A DNA stretch of 64,000 nt from Neobacillus terrae (GTDB lineage: Bacteria; Bacillota; Bacilli; Bacillales; Cytobacillaceae): assembly GCF_011393025.1 (NCBI RefSeq), contig NZ_JAAOEO010000013.1:60259-124258 (forward strand). The letters are read 5' to 3'. Under the pieces are notes generated by a model, which did no database searches, was not told where the DNA came from, and worked only from the letters and a program-made list of their open reading frames with translations. This document shows positions 54,980-63,455 of this stretch, one piece after another. Numbering within the stretch: position 1 is the first letter of the stretch; each line of letters begins with the position of its first letter. A program made the translations under genes and the position numbers.

Positions 54980-55778
54980 AAACAATTTCCTCCCCTACAT
55001 CAGGTACTAATGAAAAACAATGATTTGCAAATTTGTCTAGTTCATCAATGAGTAAAACATTAAAATTTAGTCCTTGGTTTAGTCCTTTTAAATTATCTAG
55101 TTCTACTATAATATCTTCATTCCATAAACTCTTTTCATGTACCAAGAAGATATGATGGTCAGTTGGAAAATTAGCCTTTTGTAGCACTATTTCATCAAAT
55201 TGATCAGAAAGGTCAAAATTACCTTCATTAAAATATAGAGTAGACATAAAATCTGCAATTGTAATAATAGAAGATGTATCATTTATATAAAGTGAGTCAT
55301 GAGCTTTGACACCAATTTGTTTATCGTATGTAATTTTTGTCTTTGTTTCGCATACACAGAGGCTACGGACCTTTCCAGCGTCATCAAGTTGAACACCAAA
55401 TACATCTATACCAAAAGAAGATTTTTTTCTATTAAGTTTATACCTCAGTTTAATTAAAGCGGTTTCAAGATTCATAACATCTCGTAGAAATAAACTAGAA
55501 ACTATTTCTCCCCAGTCGCCCCGTCGAACATTTTTATCCATTACCGTAGATAAATCAGGAAATACTTCATTCTTCAAATATTCACGTAATTCATCCTTTT
55601 CCCTTTTAAGATACCTTCTTTTTAAGTGTTCAGGATTTTTGTATGCTATAAGCAGTTCCCCAGCAAGCCAAGATGGAAATAACTTTTCCTTTCGCACTTC
55701 TGTTTCGGAAACATCTATTATATTAAATTTATATCCATGATTACTTCGCTTCGAGTGGTTAAGCCAGTCTCGTATCAT
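54966..55778 (-). CDS. hamA: Hachiman system nuclease HamA (DUF1837)
   Basis: 270 residues. The core RRGDWGEIVSSLFLRD, SSFGIDVFGVQ (about 122-132) and VCETKTK (about 142-148) gives a PD-(D/E)XK-like E...D...ExK set, and the C-terminus has HHIFLVHEKSLW. This is the DUF1837 pattern of HamA. It is directly followed by and overlaps the hamB helicase gene, the defining order of Hachiman. GGGGGA precedes the ATG. Confidence 0.85.
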   Translation of the reverse strand: MIRDWLNHSKRSNHGYKFNIIDVSETEVRKEKLFPSWLAGELLIAYKNPEHLKRRYLKREKDELREYLKNEVFPDLSTVMDKNVRRGDWGEIVSSLFLRDVMNLETALIKLRYKLNRKKSSFGIDVFGVQLDDAGKVRSLCVCETKTKITYDKQIGVKAHDSLYINDTSSIITIADFMSTLYFNEGNFDLSDQFDEIVLQKANFPTDHHIFLVHEKSLWNEDIIVELDNLKGLNQGLNFNVLLIDELDKFANHCFSLVPDVGEEIVYGTP

Positions 55779-55954
55779 ATAGAATCCCCCGTTTTTAACG
55801 AAATACTAAGTTTAATTTTACCCTAACTAACAAATATAACCAATATATAAAGCCTTTTGGTAATTAAACAGCAGAGTGTGATAATGGTAATTTCCACACT
55901 CTCATTTTAATCCTTATAATACATCCAGTTATTTGATACCTTAGTTATTTAAGA

Positions 55955-55985
55955 GGCAAAAATAAGACGAGAGGAATCTCTCGTC
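55955..55985 (-). terminator. Intrinsic terminator of the CHAT-nuclease operon
   Basis: GACGAGAG (55966-55973) pairs with CTCTCGTC (55978-55985) around GAAT; TTATTTTTG follows on the minus strand. Confidence 0.8.
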
Positions 55986-56014
55986 TTTTAACTTTTCATT
56001 TTTTATGAATTTCT

Positions 56015-56322
56015 TTATTGATACTTGCCGCTTCTAATATTTCTGTTCCTCAGCATGTTATAATAGTCAAATCTAATTGGTATGCAAAGCCTTGAACTAT
56101 TCAACTGAATAATTCTGAAAGGACCTTCATTAATGATGTCTCTAGAGTAGTACACTTTTCCCAAGCTATGTGCTACTAATCTATTCTTATCAATAGCTAT
56201 ATCAGTAGAAGGTGGTTTGATCCTTTAAACCATTTTTGATTGCTAGAAGAAGAACGTTTAACTAAATGAATAGGTTCATTCTTAAACAGCGTGCAATCTG
56301 TAACTTTTCTACACTGGGACAT
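56015..56322 (-). pseudogene. Small third gene of the CHAT-nuclease operon, frameshifted
   Basis: An ATG at 56322, overlapping the nuclease stop by 14 bp, opens MSQCRKVTDCTLF...SSSSNQKWFKG and hits a stop near 56190-56200. A shift of one base near 56217-56227 leads into a second frame reading IKPPSTDIAIDKNRLVAHSLGKV, SRDIINEGPFRIIQLN and ending SGKYQ at 56015. Joined, the product would be about 100 residues. Both halves have amino-acid content that looks coding. No family is recognised. It is either a broken gene or a sequencing error in a real third component; the ribosome site is weak. Confidence 0.45.
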
Positions 56323-57262
56323 GTAATGGTTCTTTATTAATTACCGCTGCTTGTATTTTTCTTTTTAAATAGTCATTTAAGTCTCCGTCCTGATTAAGAA
56401 CTATATATAATTCCTCAAGACTCATAAGAATAATTAATGCCTGAGAAAGCGATTCTTTACAAACTGTTATAGCAGGCTCTGTGAAAGGAGACATAGAAAT
56501 AAATATACCGCAGGCATGTCCACGATTAAAAATCCGAACTAAGTGATGAGAAACTTCACCTACTCCAATCGGCTTATCCCACCATTTCATTTCTACTAAA
56601 AATATCTTATTCTCTACCTCTATTACACCATCAATCTGTTCAATGATACCTTCACCGTCAGAACCTTTTAAAATAAATGATTCCCTAATAAGCACTCCAT
56701 AATTTTTAAAAAGCCTATTTAGTACATCCTCTAAAAGTTTTCCTCTTTTTTGTGGATTGTTTACGCTGAATAATGTATTAAAGTCTTGTATAATTATCTC
56801 TCTTTCTTTACGGAGGTTTTGCGCTTCCTCGATTTTCTTTTGATACTCAATACGGTTCTTTTCAGCTTCCTTTTCACGAGCCATATTCATTCTAGTAAAT
56901 GAGTCCTTGGTATTCACTACTTTATGAATTTCCGCTACCAATCCTCTAGCCTTTAGTTGATCATCCGGCCAACAGGATGCGAAACTCTCGAACTCTACGA
57001 CCCTTTTCAATATTTCACGTCTCACACCTAATGTTTTTTCACCAGATTCATTAATCCTTGTTAAAACAGTTCTAACTATTTCATATTTAGAAATACTTTG
57101 GCGATTTAATCTTACTTTATCCTCCATATCCTTTGTATATTGGGAAGGCACTCCAGCTCCCTTAAAGAAGAGTATTACATTATCTTTTGATTTAAATAGT
57201 AAGGGAATTGTATCAACTAATAGATTAAATAGATCAGGTGGATAATGATAAATTATATTCAT
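56309..57262 (-). CDS. PD-(D/E)XK (Mrr/REase-like) nuclease with N-terminal helical domain
   Basis: 317 residues. The first ~115 form a conserved helical domain (YHYPPDLFNLLVDTIPLL, NVILFFKGAGVP, ASCWPDDQLKARGLV, VNTKDSFTRM), resembling adaptor-type effector-associated domains. A charged coiled coil (about 120-160) follows, then a nuclease core with Glu in KLLEDVLNRLF (about 178), Asp in EQIDGVIEV (about 207) and Glu-x-Lys in FLVEMKWW (about 222-224). It lies 42 bp after the CHAT protease gene in the same operon. Probable DNA-cleaving effector of a conflict system. Confidence 0.8.
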   Translation of the reverse strand: MNIIYHYPPDLFNLLVDTIPLLFKSKDNVILFFKGAGVPSQYTKDMEDKVRLNRQSISKYEIVRTVLTRINESGEKTLGVRREILKRVVEFESFASCWPDDQLKARGLVAEIHKVVNTKDSFTRMNMAREKEAEKNRIEYQKKIEEAQNLRKEREIIIQDFNTLFSVNNPQKRGKLLEDVLNRLFKNYGVLIRESFILKGSDGEGIIEQIDGVIEVENKIFLVEMKWWDKPIGVGEVSHHLVRIFNRGHACGIFISMSPFTEPAITVCKESLSQALIILMSLEELYIVLNQDGDLNDYLKRKIQAAVINKEPLHVPV

Positions 57263-57304
57263 TCCTATCGCTCCACTTAAATTTTTTTAGACTCCAGCCT
57301 TTTC

Positions 57305-58354
57305 TTAGGGTTTAACGATTATCAGGTCTTCTGCATTTAAACCATCTTTCACAAATAATTCCGGAGTGTCTTTCTCTAATATACCTTCAAGCATTAAAGC
57401 AGCTTTTCCTTGCTCAAACGATTTCTTTACTGAAAGACCAAAACCAATTGCAGAATAAAACTGTGCTGCAAAAACTCTCGCTGCATCATCACCTATTGAT
57501 GTAGTCATTCCTATTGCAGCATCCACATGCTTTGTTACCGCCTGTGCTTGTCCATAAGAAAAGCAGGTATTAAAAAATATAAGCTTAATACTATCTGATG
57601 AACTCATAATGGTTTGGACTATCGCTTCTTTGGAAACCAATTTAGCATTTCCCTGATTATCTTGAAAAACAATTTCATCATTTTCAGACCCATGCCCACT
57701 AAAATGAATAATGGTAGGTTCTTCTTCATTAATGGCTTGTAATAAGTCTAATGACCTCGTTGCCCACCGAGTTCTAAATGTTACCGAATCCCTGTGTTCA
57801 GATTTTCTTATCATTTCTTGAATCTCTCTAGCCTCTTCGTCCAATCTTAATGGTGGTGCATCTAAAGGATTAGATGCCATAAATAGGACAGTAATTTTTT
57901 CAGGAAGATTTTTCAATTCTTCAACAGCCCTAATCGTTTGTTGATGCATTTTACTGTGCTTTTCTAGCATTCCACTAACCTCCTTCATACGCTTCTCATT
58001 TTCGATAATCCTTTTCTTTTCAACCGCATCTCTTTTCTTTTGTTCATTATCATTTTCGCGATTCAGTTTCTTTTCTTCAGCCATGATTTCAGCTTCTTTC
58101 TTCGCTATTTTTCGATCGATATCAACGATTTTCTTATTTATTGTGGCCAATGCGCTTTCCGCTCGTTCTATCTCTCTATATTTAGATTGTATTGTTGTTA
58201 TTGATTTTGTTCGCTGTATAGCTTTTTTTGCCGATAATATTTTATTTGTTTGTGTTGGAATTTTCTTTGTTTCATTGGCTCTATCTGACTGTAATTTTGA
58301 TAACTCCTTCTTTTTTCTTACAATGTTACCTCTATAGGAATCTATTAGTGTCAA
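57305..58354 (-). CDS. Coiled-coil CHAT-domain (caspase-like) protease
   Basis: 349 residues. Residues 1-150 are a long charged coiled coil; then a CHAT domain with VLFMASNPLDAPPLRLDEEAREI at its entry, catalytic His in IIHFSGHGS (about 221) and catalytic Cys in LIFFNTCFSYGQA (about 262), ending in GLSVKKSFEQGKAALML. Both dyad residues are intact, so a cysteine protease is expected. Start is TTG with AGGGGAG 6 nt upstream. First gene of the operon with the nuclease, which may be its substrate or partner. Confidence 0.83.
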   Translation of the reverse strand: MTLIDSYRGNIVRKKKELSKLQSDRANETKKIPTQTNKILSAKKAIQRTKSITTIQSKYREIERAESALATINKKIVDIDRKIAKKEAEIMAEEKKLNRENDNEQKKRDAVEKKRIIENEKRMKEVSGMLEKHSKMHQQTIRAVEELKNLPEKITVLFMASNPLDAPPLRLDEEAREIQEMIRKSEHRDSVTFRTRWATRSLDLLQAINEEEPTIIHFSGHGSENDEIVFQDNQGNAKLVSKEAIVQTIMSSSDSIKLIFFNTCFSYGQAQAVTKHVDAAIGMTTSIGDDAARVFAAQFYSAIGFGLSVKKSFEQGKAALMLEGILEKDTPELFVKDGLNAEDLIIVKP

Positions 58355-58507
58355 CTAATTCTCCCCTTTTCTTCTCAATTTTTATTATTTTAATTACGAA
58401 ATTATCATCCCCTAATATTATACAGAATATTTAAAAATAATCCACTTCAAGGAACAAATGTTCTAATTTTAAATTTAGCTATGTTAAAGGTTAATGTTGG
58501 TTTTTGA

Positions 58508-58545
58508 AATTAGAAAAGGGAACTCAATAATTTTATAGAGTTCCC
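58508..58545 (-). terminator. Intrinsic terminator after the isochorismatase remnant
   Basis: GGGAACTC (58518-58525) pairs with GAGTTCCC (58538-58545); TTTTCTAATTT follows on the minus strand. Confidence 0.7.
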
Positions 58546-58566
58546 TCGTTCTATTAAAGCTCTCAT

Positions 58567-58944
58567 TTAACTAAATACTACTTCTTCGGATGGGTAAACG
58601 TCTGCAAACCATCTTAAAACTCCATTATGATGGTTAATAATTTGTTGAGCAGAAATTTCACTTGAGTTCCATGTACTGTGAGCATCTGAAATTAAAGTTA
58701 CTTTATACCCCAAACTAAAAGCCCTGCGACAAGTGGTGTCAACACACGCTTCTGTTTGAATTCCTGCAATATGAATATGTTTTATACCCTTCTTACTCAA
58801 TTCTTCTTCTAATGTGGTATTCAAAAATGAGTCTGGAGTTGTCTTGTGGATTATTGTATCACTTTGATGAGGTGCACTTTCAGTGTTAATTTCCCAGCCT
58901 TCCTTTCCAAATTCTAAAGCTTTTCCTGCTGGGGCGTTTATCAA
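58567..58944 (-). pseudogene. Isochorismatase-family cysteine hydrolase, 5'-truncated
   Basis: The 125 residues cover the C-terminal two thirds of an isochorismatase-like hydrolase: cis-peptide region with Lys in DTIIHKTTPDSFL, the catalytic Cys in IAGIQTEACVDTTCRRAF and the SDAHSTW segment. The N-terminal strand with the catalytic Asp (usually near VIDxQ, ~50 residues earlier) is absent, and a stop lies a few codons upstream of the TTG at 58944. The gene has lost its start and is probably inactive. Confidence 0.72.
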
Positions 58945-59238
58945 ATAGCCTTTAAAAAAGGAAGAAAATCTACTTTATAAATCTTTTAGGATGTTTATAG
59001 TTCGTCCAGTAAATTCTTCAAAGGATATTTAATTGCACTTCTCTCTTTTTATAGTTGCTTCGGCTATGTTACATAATCCCTGATGGATTGTACTTACTGT
59101 CTCATATTTACAAGTCACCTCTCAACGGTTTTTAGGATGCATTTATGAGTATAAGTAATGACCAAACTAAATAACTCTATTTTATCGAGAAGTGAATTCA
59201 TGTTTAATACTTTTGAGTTATGACACTTTTTTGTTTCA
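58945..59238. other. Spacer, no gene seen
   Basis: AT-rich and closed in all frames; the missing N-terminus of the isochorismatase gene is not found here. A 13-bp word, AACTAAATAACTC, at 59165-59177 recurs at 60792-60804 on the far side of the IS110 element and may mark its ends or core. Confidence 0.4.
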
Positions 59239-59300
59239 ACGAAATTAAAAAAGCTGATTGAGATCAGCTTCATTTTTTCTTTAACTCAAGCCCCCGTTCG
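59239..59300. repeat. Terminator-bearing short repeat, copy E (interrupted)
   Basis: Contains AAGCTGAT-tgag-ATCAGCTT flanked by A- and T-runs, then ttaactcaagcccccgtt as in copies B-D, but after CCCCCGTT the sequence diverges, as if the IS110 element had entered there. Outlying member of the family at 60912, 61683, 63456 and 63930. Confidence 0.45.
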
Positions 59301-59308
59301 TATTATAA

Positions 59309-59341
59309 GGTTAGCCAGATATTTCTGGTTGACCTTTTTTT
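59309..59341 (+). terminator. Intrinsic terminator at the IS110 left end
   Basis: GGTTAGCCAG and CTGGTTGACC form a 10-bp stem (two G-T pairs) with a 6-nt loop, followed by seven T. It would insulate the element from upstream transcription. Confidence 0.75.
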
Positions 59342-59544
59342 ATATGGTTTTATCATAACGGTAGCCGGGGTAGAACGTAAGCCCCCGTGGGACTTAGATC
59401 CCGTCAACTAAACAGTTCACCCCCTACTTGCTTAAACATGATTTGGCTGGTTGGGACTCTGATCTCGTATAACAAGCGAAGCTATGACACTGCAAGGAGG
59501 ATCTAGGGGTACCGGTTAATTTGTTCTAGAGGAGGAGAGTTAAA
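59342..59544 (+). ncRNA. Candidate IS110 bridge RNA region
   Basis: About 200 bp upstream of the transposase are GC-richer than the flanks, closed in all frames and fold into successive hairpins: CGGGG (59366) with CCCCG (59383-59387), and GGGA (59389-59392) with TCCC (59399-59402), then a further structured part before the AGAGGAGGAG ribosome site. In IS110-group elements this left-end region encodes the bridge RNA that pairs with donor and target DNA. Loop sequences were not matched to a target here. Confidence 0.5.
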
Positions 59545-60780
59545 ATGAATCCAGTCATAGGTCTGGATATTGCAAAAGGTGAAAGTCAGGTTCAAGCTTT
59601 CTTGGATAAGAAAAAACCACACAAAAGTAGTTTTAAAGTATCTCATACTCTTGAAGGTTTAGAGATGTTGTATCAGTATCTTAGAGAAATAGAAGCACTC
59701 ACAGGTATTCGTCCTCCGATTGTTTTGGAGGCAACCGGGCATTATCATACGCCAGTTGTTCAGTTTTTCGAGGAAAGAGGATATTTGCTTATTATCATTA
59801 ATCCCCTGGTTTCTTACCGAGCCAAAAGCTCTTCCTTACGTAAAGTAAAAACTGATGTGGTCGATGCAAGACATCTCTGCGAGCTGTACTACAAAGAAGA
59901 ACTGGAGCCTTATAAAAAGCGTGGAATACAACTGTTAAACTTACGCAACCTTACCAGGCAGCACGAAAATATAACAGTTATGTATGTCCAGACGAAACTT
60001 CAATTTCAGGCAGTGCTCGATCAAGTATTTCCAGAGTATCATGGGGTTTTCGGTGACTTATATTCCGTTGTTTCTTTATTAACCCTATTGGAATTTCCCA
60101 CTTCTAATGATGTTCTGGGGGTTAGTGAAGAGGCTCTAGCCGATAAAATTAATGAGCTATGTAAAAGCCGTTCAAGCAGCTAGGCTAAGACAAAGTCAAA
60201 GCAATTAATAGCTGCAGCAATGAAAAATCCATTCCAAACAAACTTGTATCAAAGCCATATTCTCACCTTAGAAATGTATATAAAAATGCTTTTAGAATAC
60301 CAAAAGCATATATCAAAGCTGGAGAAAGAGATAGATGCCTCGGCTAAAGAACTGGTAGAATATAAGATTATCCAATCAATCCCCGGTATTGGCGAAAAGA
60401 TTGCGGCAACAATCATTTCGGAAATTGGGGAAATTGATCGGTTTAATCACCCTAAAAAACTAGTCGCATTTGCCGGAATTGATCCGAGTATCTTTGAATC
60501 AGGCAGATTCAAAGGGACAGTAAACCGGATAACGAAAAGAGGCTCCAGCAGGCTCCGACATGCGTTATACATGGCGGTAAAGTGTGCCATTCGGGATGCC
60601 CGAAAAAAGAAAACGACTAAAGATATTATTCCTCGTAACAAGAAATTACGAGAGTTCTATGAAAAAAAACGTGCAGAAGGAAAATTATATAAAGTAGCCA
60701 TAATAGCCTGTGCAAATAAGCTTCTTCACTGGATTTATGCACTTTTAAAAAGCAATACCACTTTCCAAGATATAGCTTGA
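59545..60780 (+). pseudogene. IS110-family transposase split by one in-frame TAG
   Basis: The first part (212 residues) has the RuvC-like DEDD domain: Asp in IGLDIAKGE, Glu in IVLEATGHYH and KTDVVDARHLCELY. The second part has the Transposase_20 domain: SIPGIGEKIAATIISEIG, VAFAGIDPSIFESGRF and the serine-bearing TKRGSSRLRHALY. They are in the same frame; TAG at 60181-60183 is the only stop, and the 12 codons between it and the ATG at 60220 are open. The intact product would be 411 residues. Unless the stop is read through, the transposase is dead. GGAGGAG precedes the start. Confidence 0.85.
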
Positions 60781-60911
60781 AATGTAAAGCTAACTAAATA
60801 ACTCAAAACCTTCCAATTTCAGTATGAAGGAAGGTTATTTAGCATGCTTATTTTTAGTATAACATGGCCTAATTTCTATTTTTATTGAAAAATCTTGACA
60901 AACTATTAGCT

Positions 60912-60985
60912 GGTTTAGCTGAATAAGAAAAAAGATGCTGCCTCTGCAACACCTTTAATTAACAGAAGCCCTCTATAGTGGAATA
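60912..60985. repeat. Terminator-bearing short repeat, copy A
   Basis: Shares a 28-bp identical stretch with copy B (TTAGCTGAATAAG onwards through the GATGCTGCC core), then diverges in part. It lies 3' of the DinB gene; on the minus strand an imperfect hairpin is followed by TCTTTTTTCTTATT. Confidence 0.6.
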
Positions 60986-61007
60986 ACTGTAAAGCTAATA
61001 AAGCTTT

Positions 61008-61499
61008 TTAAAAGCTGCGTTTCCCTGCCCAAGCTCCTTGCATTTTACTTAGGAATACAATTTGCCCAATATGATATGCGTCATGCATTGCTAAACTCTT
61101 CAGTTCTAGCACTAATGATCTTTCTCCGGGGATTTGTCTATACAAATCTTCATGTTCTGATTTTGCTAGTATTTTTTCAAGTTCCCCATGAACATAAAAG
61201 TATTCTTGTTTTGTTTCCTTCCAATTTTGAAACGTCTCAGTTGGTAATCGAAATGTAGATTCATTATCTTCTGCCTGGGGTTCATTCGCTGTTTCACCAA
61301 GAAATCGCATCAGAAGTCTCTTTTCATAGAAAAGTAAATGACAAACTAATTCCCAAATGGAATTCATTTCCCCCTTAACTGGCTTCCAAATTGCCTGTTC
61401 AAGAGTAATATCCTCTAGCACTTTTTCAAGTGGTGGAAACCAATCTTCTTCATCTAAGCAGCTTGCCCATTGCCGTAACAAAAGTGTCTTTACATCCAT
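61008..61499 (-). CDS. DinB-family metal-dependent protein
   Basis: 163 residues, a four-helix bundle of the DinB/YfiT type. The three metal-ligand histidines are visible: ELVCHLLFYE (about 50) and AMHDAYHIGQI (about 138 and 142). Many members are bacillithiol- or thiol-dependent transferases; the substrate here is unknown. GGAGGG lies 8 nt before the ATG. It is monocistronic, ended by repeat copy A. Confidence 0.85.
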   Translation of the reverse strand: MDVKTLLLRQWASCLDEEDWFPPLEKVLEDITLEQAIWKPVKGEMNSIWELVCHLLFYEKRLLMRFLGETANEPQAEDNESTFRLPTETFQNWKETKQEYFYVHGELEKILAKSEHEDLYRQIPGERSLVLELKSLAMHDAYHIGQIVFLSKMQGAWAGKRSF

Positions 61500-61682
61500 T
61501 TTCTATTCCCTCCATTTTTTATCCCTTTAATAGATAATCCCTTTGGTAAAAACTGCATTTGCGACATGTTGTTCTGGCACAATTTACAATTTCGAGATGA
61601 ACCATCTGATTACCTCCCTTACTCCACAATCTGGTCCGATTACCGAATTAGAGCTAAAGACCATTCTTCCACTAAACTGTCG
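61500..61682. other. Spacer, no gene seen
   Basis: Upstream region of the DinB gene. Nothing beyond AT-rich sequence before repeat copy B. Confidence 0.4.
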
Positions 61683-61769
61683 CGTTAGCTGAATAAGAAA
61701 AAAGATGCTGCCGCAGCAACACCATTACTAACATAAGCCCCCGTTAGCTTAAGTACATTATTTCACAAA
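61683..61769. repeat. Terminator-bearing short repeat, copy B
   Basis: TGCTGC-c-GCAGCA palindrome next to an A-run, then acataagcccccgttagcttaa and GTACATTATTTCAC. On the minus strand the hairpin is followed by TCTTTTTTCTTATTC, so it works as an intrinsic terminator for the anti-sigma gene upstream on that strand. Confidence 0.65.
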
Positions 61770-61827
61770 CTATGTTTAGAGACTTTTGAATTAAAAGTAT
61801 AAATGGTGCCTTTTTTGATTTTTTAAA

Positions 61828-62787
61828 TCATTTGTTTGATACAGGTATTTTCTGATTCTCAATTGTAATAGATGCTACATTTTTGAGGTCAATAACTTTC
61901 CTATTTGCTCTTGATCCTGTTGAAAATACTACCCGATTATTGTCTGCCATGTAAGCATATAAATTTACAGTCGTTCCATCTTTATAAGTCACAAATGTAT
62001 TGTTGCTCCAGCTATCCCAGTCTTCCCATGAATCTCGATTAATGCTATCAATGGATGATAAAGTGTGGAAATTTATTCTTAGTCCTAGTGGATCCAAGCT
62101 TACTTTATCAAACTTTACATTTGCCCCATTGTGTAAAGAGAAGTTATTATTAGCAACTATCTCAAGAGTTTTTACTTGCGCAGGAACTTTAAACTTGACC
62201 GACCAATTTCCATTGTATGTTTTTCCATTATCAGTAGTGACAGAGTGAATAGAGTAAGTCATTGTTTGACTTTGCTCTCCATTTATATCCGCCATATATG
62301 TAATTGTTTTAGTGGTAGGATCATAGTCAAGATTATCCCATCCAAAATTTGCGTGGAGTTTTGTCGTTTTACTTAATCGGTCGTCTGTTTTATCTGTTAA
62401 TGTGAAGAATATCATTACATCACCAGAGGGATTGTGAATAACCGATAATATTCTAAGTTGAATTCCTTCATGTTCAACTTCATTATTCAAAACAGTACCA
62501 TATTGAATTATATATGACGTTCCCCCTTCACCAAAAATCCCATGATAAATGGCTGTCAATTTATCTGAATTTGCATAAACTAACCCTGCTGAAAATAGTA
62601 AACTAGCTACCATTGCCGCAGCAATTAGGGGTCTCTTTTTAGTATGTTTCTTTTTTATCTGACATGTTTTCTCTATAAAACGGTTCATAATATTTTTATC
62701 GTTTTGCTCTGAATATGAAGGAGCATATTTAAGTAGTTCATCGATTTGGGTTTCACTCAAATCTGAAATCAATTGATTTGTTTTCAA
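61828..62787 (-). CDS. Anti-sigma factor-like membrane protein (DUF4179 type)
   Basis: 319 residues. A short cytoplasmic part (LISDLSETQIDELLKYAPS) that could hold the sigma factor, one membrane helix (about 52-70; PLIAAAMVASLLFSAGLVYA), and a large extracytoplasmic domain (GTVLNNEVEHEGIQLRILSV, KTYNGNWSVKFKVP). This is the layout of DUF4179 anti-sigma partners. Its ATG overlaps the end of the ECF sigma gene (ATGA), so the two are co-translated. Confidence 0.85.
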   Translation of the reverse strand: MKTNQLISDLSETQIDELLKYAPSYSEQNDKNIMNRFIEKTCQIKKKHTKKRPLIAAAMVASLLFSAGLVYANSDKLTAIYHGIFGEGGTSYIIQYGTVLNNEVEHEGIQLRILSVIHNPSGDVMIFFTLTDKTDDRLSKTTKLHANFGWDNLDYDPTTKTITYMADINGEQSQTMTYSIHSVTTDNGKTYNGNWSVKFKVPAQVKTLEIVANNNFSLHNGANVKFDKVSLDPLGLRINFHTLSSIDSINRDSWEDWDSWSNNTFVTYKDGTTVNLYAYMADNNRVVFSTGSRANRKVIDLKNVASITIENQKIPVSNK

Positions 62788-63338
62788 ACCGTACCTCCTT
62801 GGTCAGCTAGCAACCTTTTTAGTCTTAATTTCCCTTGGTATAGCCTGTTTTCAACTTCTTTTACATTGATAGAAGAAATTTTTTTTGCGATCGCAGCTGG
62901 TTTTTCCGCAAGAAAATAGCGACGTATCATAATTTCTTTATCAGGCTCATCAAATGATTTAATGGCTATATAAAGTTGTTCACATGTTTCTTTGTTCAAA
63001 ACATAGTCTAGCAAATCACCATTTGAGGCATGATTGGCATCGTTCAGTTCAACGGCTTTCATTTTTGTCAATTGTCGGTATTTATCTAAGGCTTTATTTC
63101 TTGCAATCGTAGCTAAGAAAGTTTTCAAAGTTCCTTTTTTAGGATTAAATGATTTTGGGCTCTCCCATAGCTTGATATAAACATCACAGATACATTCCTC
63201 AATATCCTGTTGTGTACCCACCTCATTCAAAATCCCACCAATGATAACCCATAAAAGTTTATTATATTTGCTCATGATTAATGGAAAATCGTTTATTTCA
63301 TGAGCTTTTAACCTTTTTGATAATATCTCATCATCCAA
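62784..63338 (-). CDS. ECF-type RNA polymerase sigma factor
   Basis: 184 residues. Sigma region 2: DIEECICDVYIKLWESPKSF and TLKTFLATIARNKALDKYRQ; region 4: SFDEPDKEIMIRRYFLAEKPAAIAKK with the helix-turn-helix towards the end. It starts at TTG 63338 with GGGGTG 8 nt upstream. It is coupled to its likely anti-sigma factor. The signal and regulon are unknown. Confidence 0.9.
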   Translation of the reverse strand: MDDEILSKRLKAHEINDFPLIMSKYNKLLWVIIGGILNEVGTQQDIEECICDVYIKLWESPKSFNPKKGTLKTFLATIARNKALDKYRQLTKMKAVELNDANHASNGDLLDYVLNKETCEQLYIAIKSFDEPDKEIMIRRYFLAEKPAAIAKKISSINVKEVENRLYQGKLRLKRLLADQGGTV

Positions 63339-63455
63339 GTTAGCATCACCCCACCTGTTTTCTATTTATAAACGTTTACATCATATAATACGAATAAACT
63401 CAAAAAAACACTTAAAAATATGTCGATGGACATAAAATAATCTATCAAAAAAGTC

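Larger units (their letters stand above)
59301..60804 (+). mobile_element. IS110-family insertion sequence
   Basis: Long structured non-coding 5' region (about 240 bp), a DEDD-type transposase and a short 3' flank, the arrangement of the IS110 (not IS1111) group. There are no terminal inverted repeats, as is normal for the family, so the limits are approximate. The 5' limit is placed where the chromosomal repeat copy E breaks off. The shared 13-mer at 59165 and 60792 suggests an alternative, wider limit. Confidence 0.6.

Noticed and set aside
56222..56230. Programmed -1 frameshift at TTTAAAGG
   Set aside because: The heptamer is in the wrong phase for tandem slippage, so an ordinary indel is more likely.
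63339..63420. Autoregulated ECF promoter before the sigma gene
   Set aside because: AT-rich words near 63375-63395 suggest a promoter, but no -35/-10 pair with acceptable spacing could be fixed.
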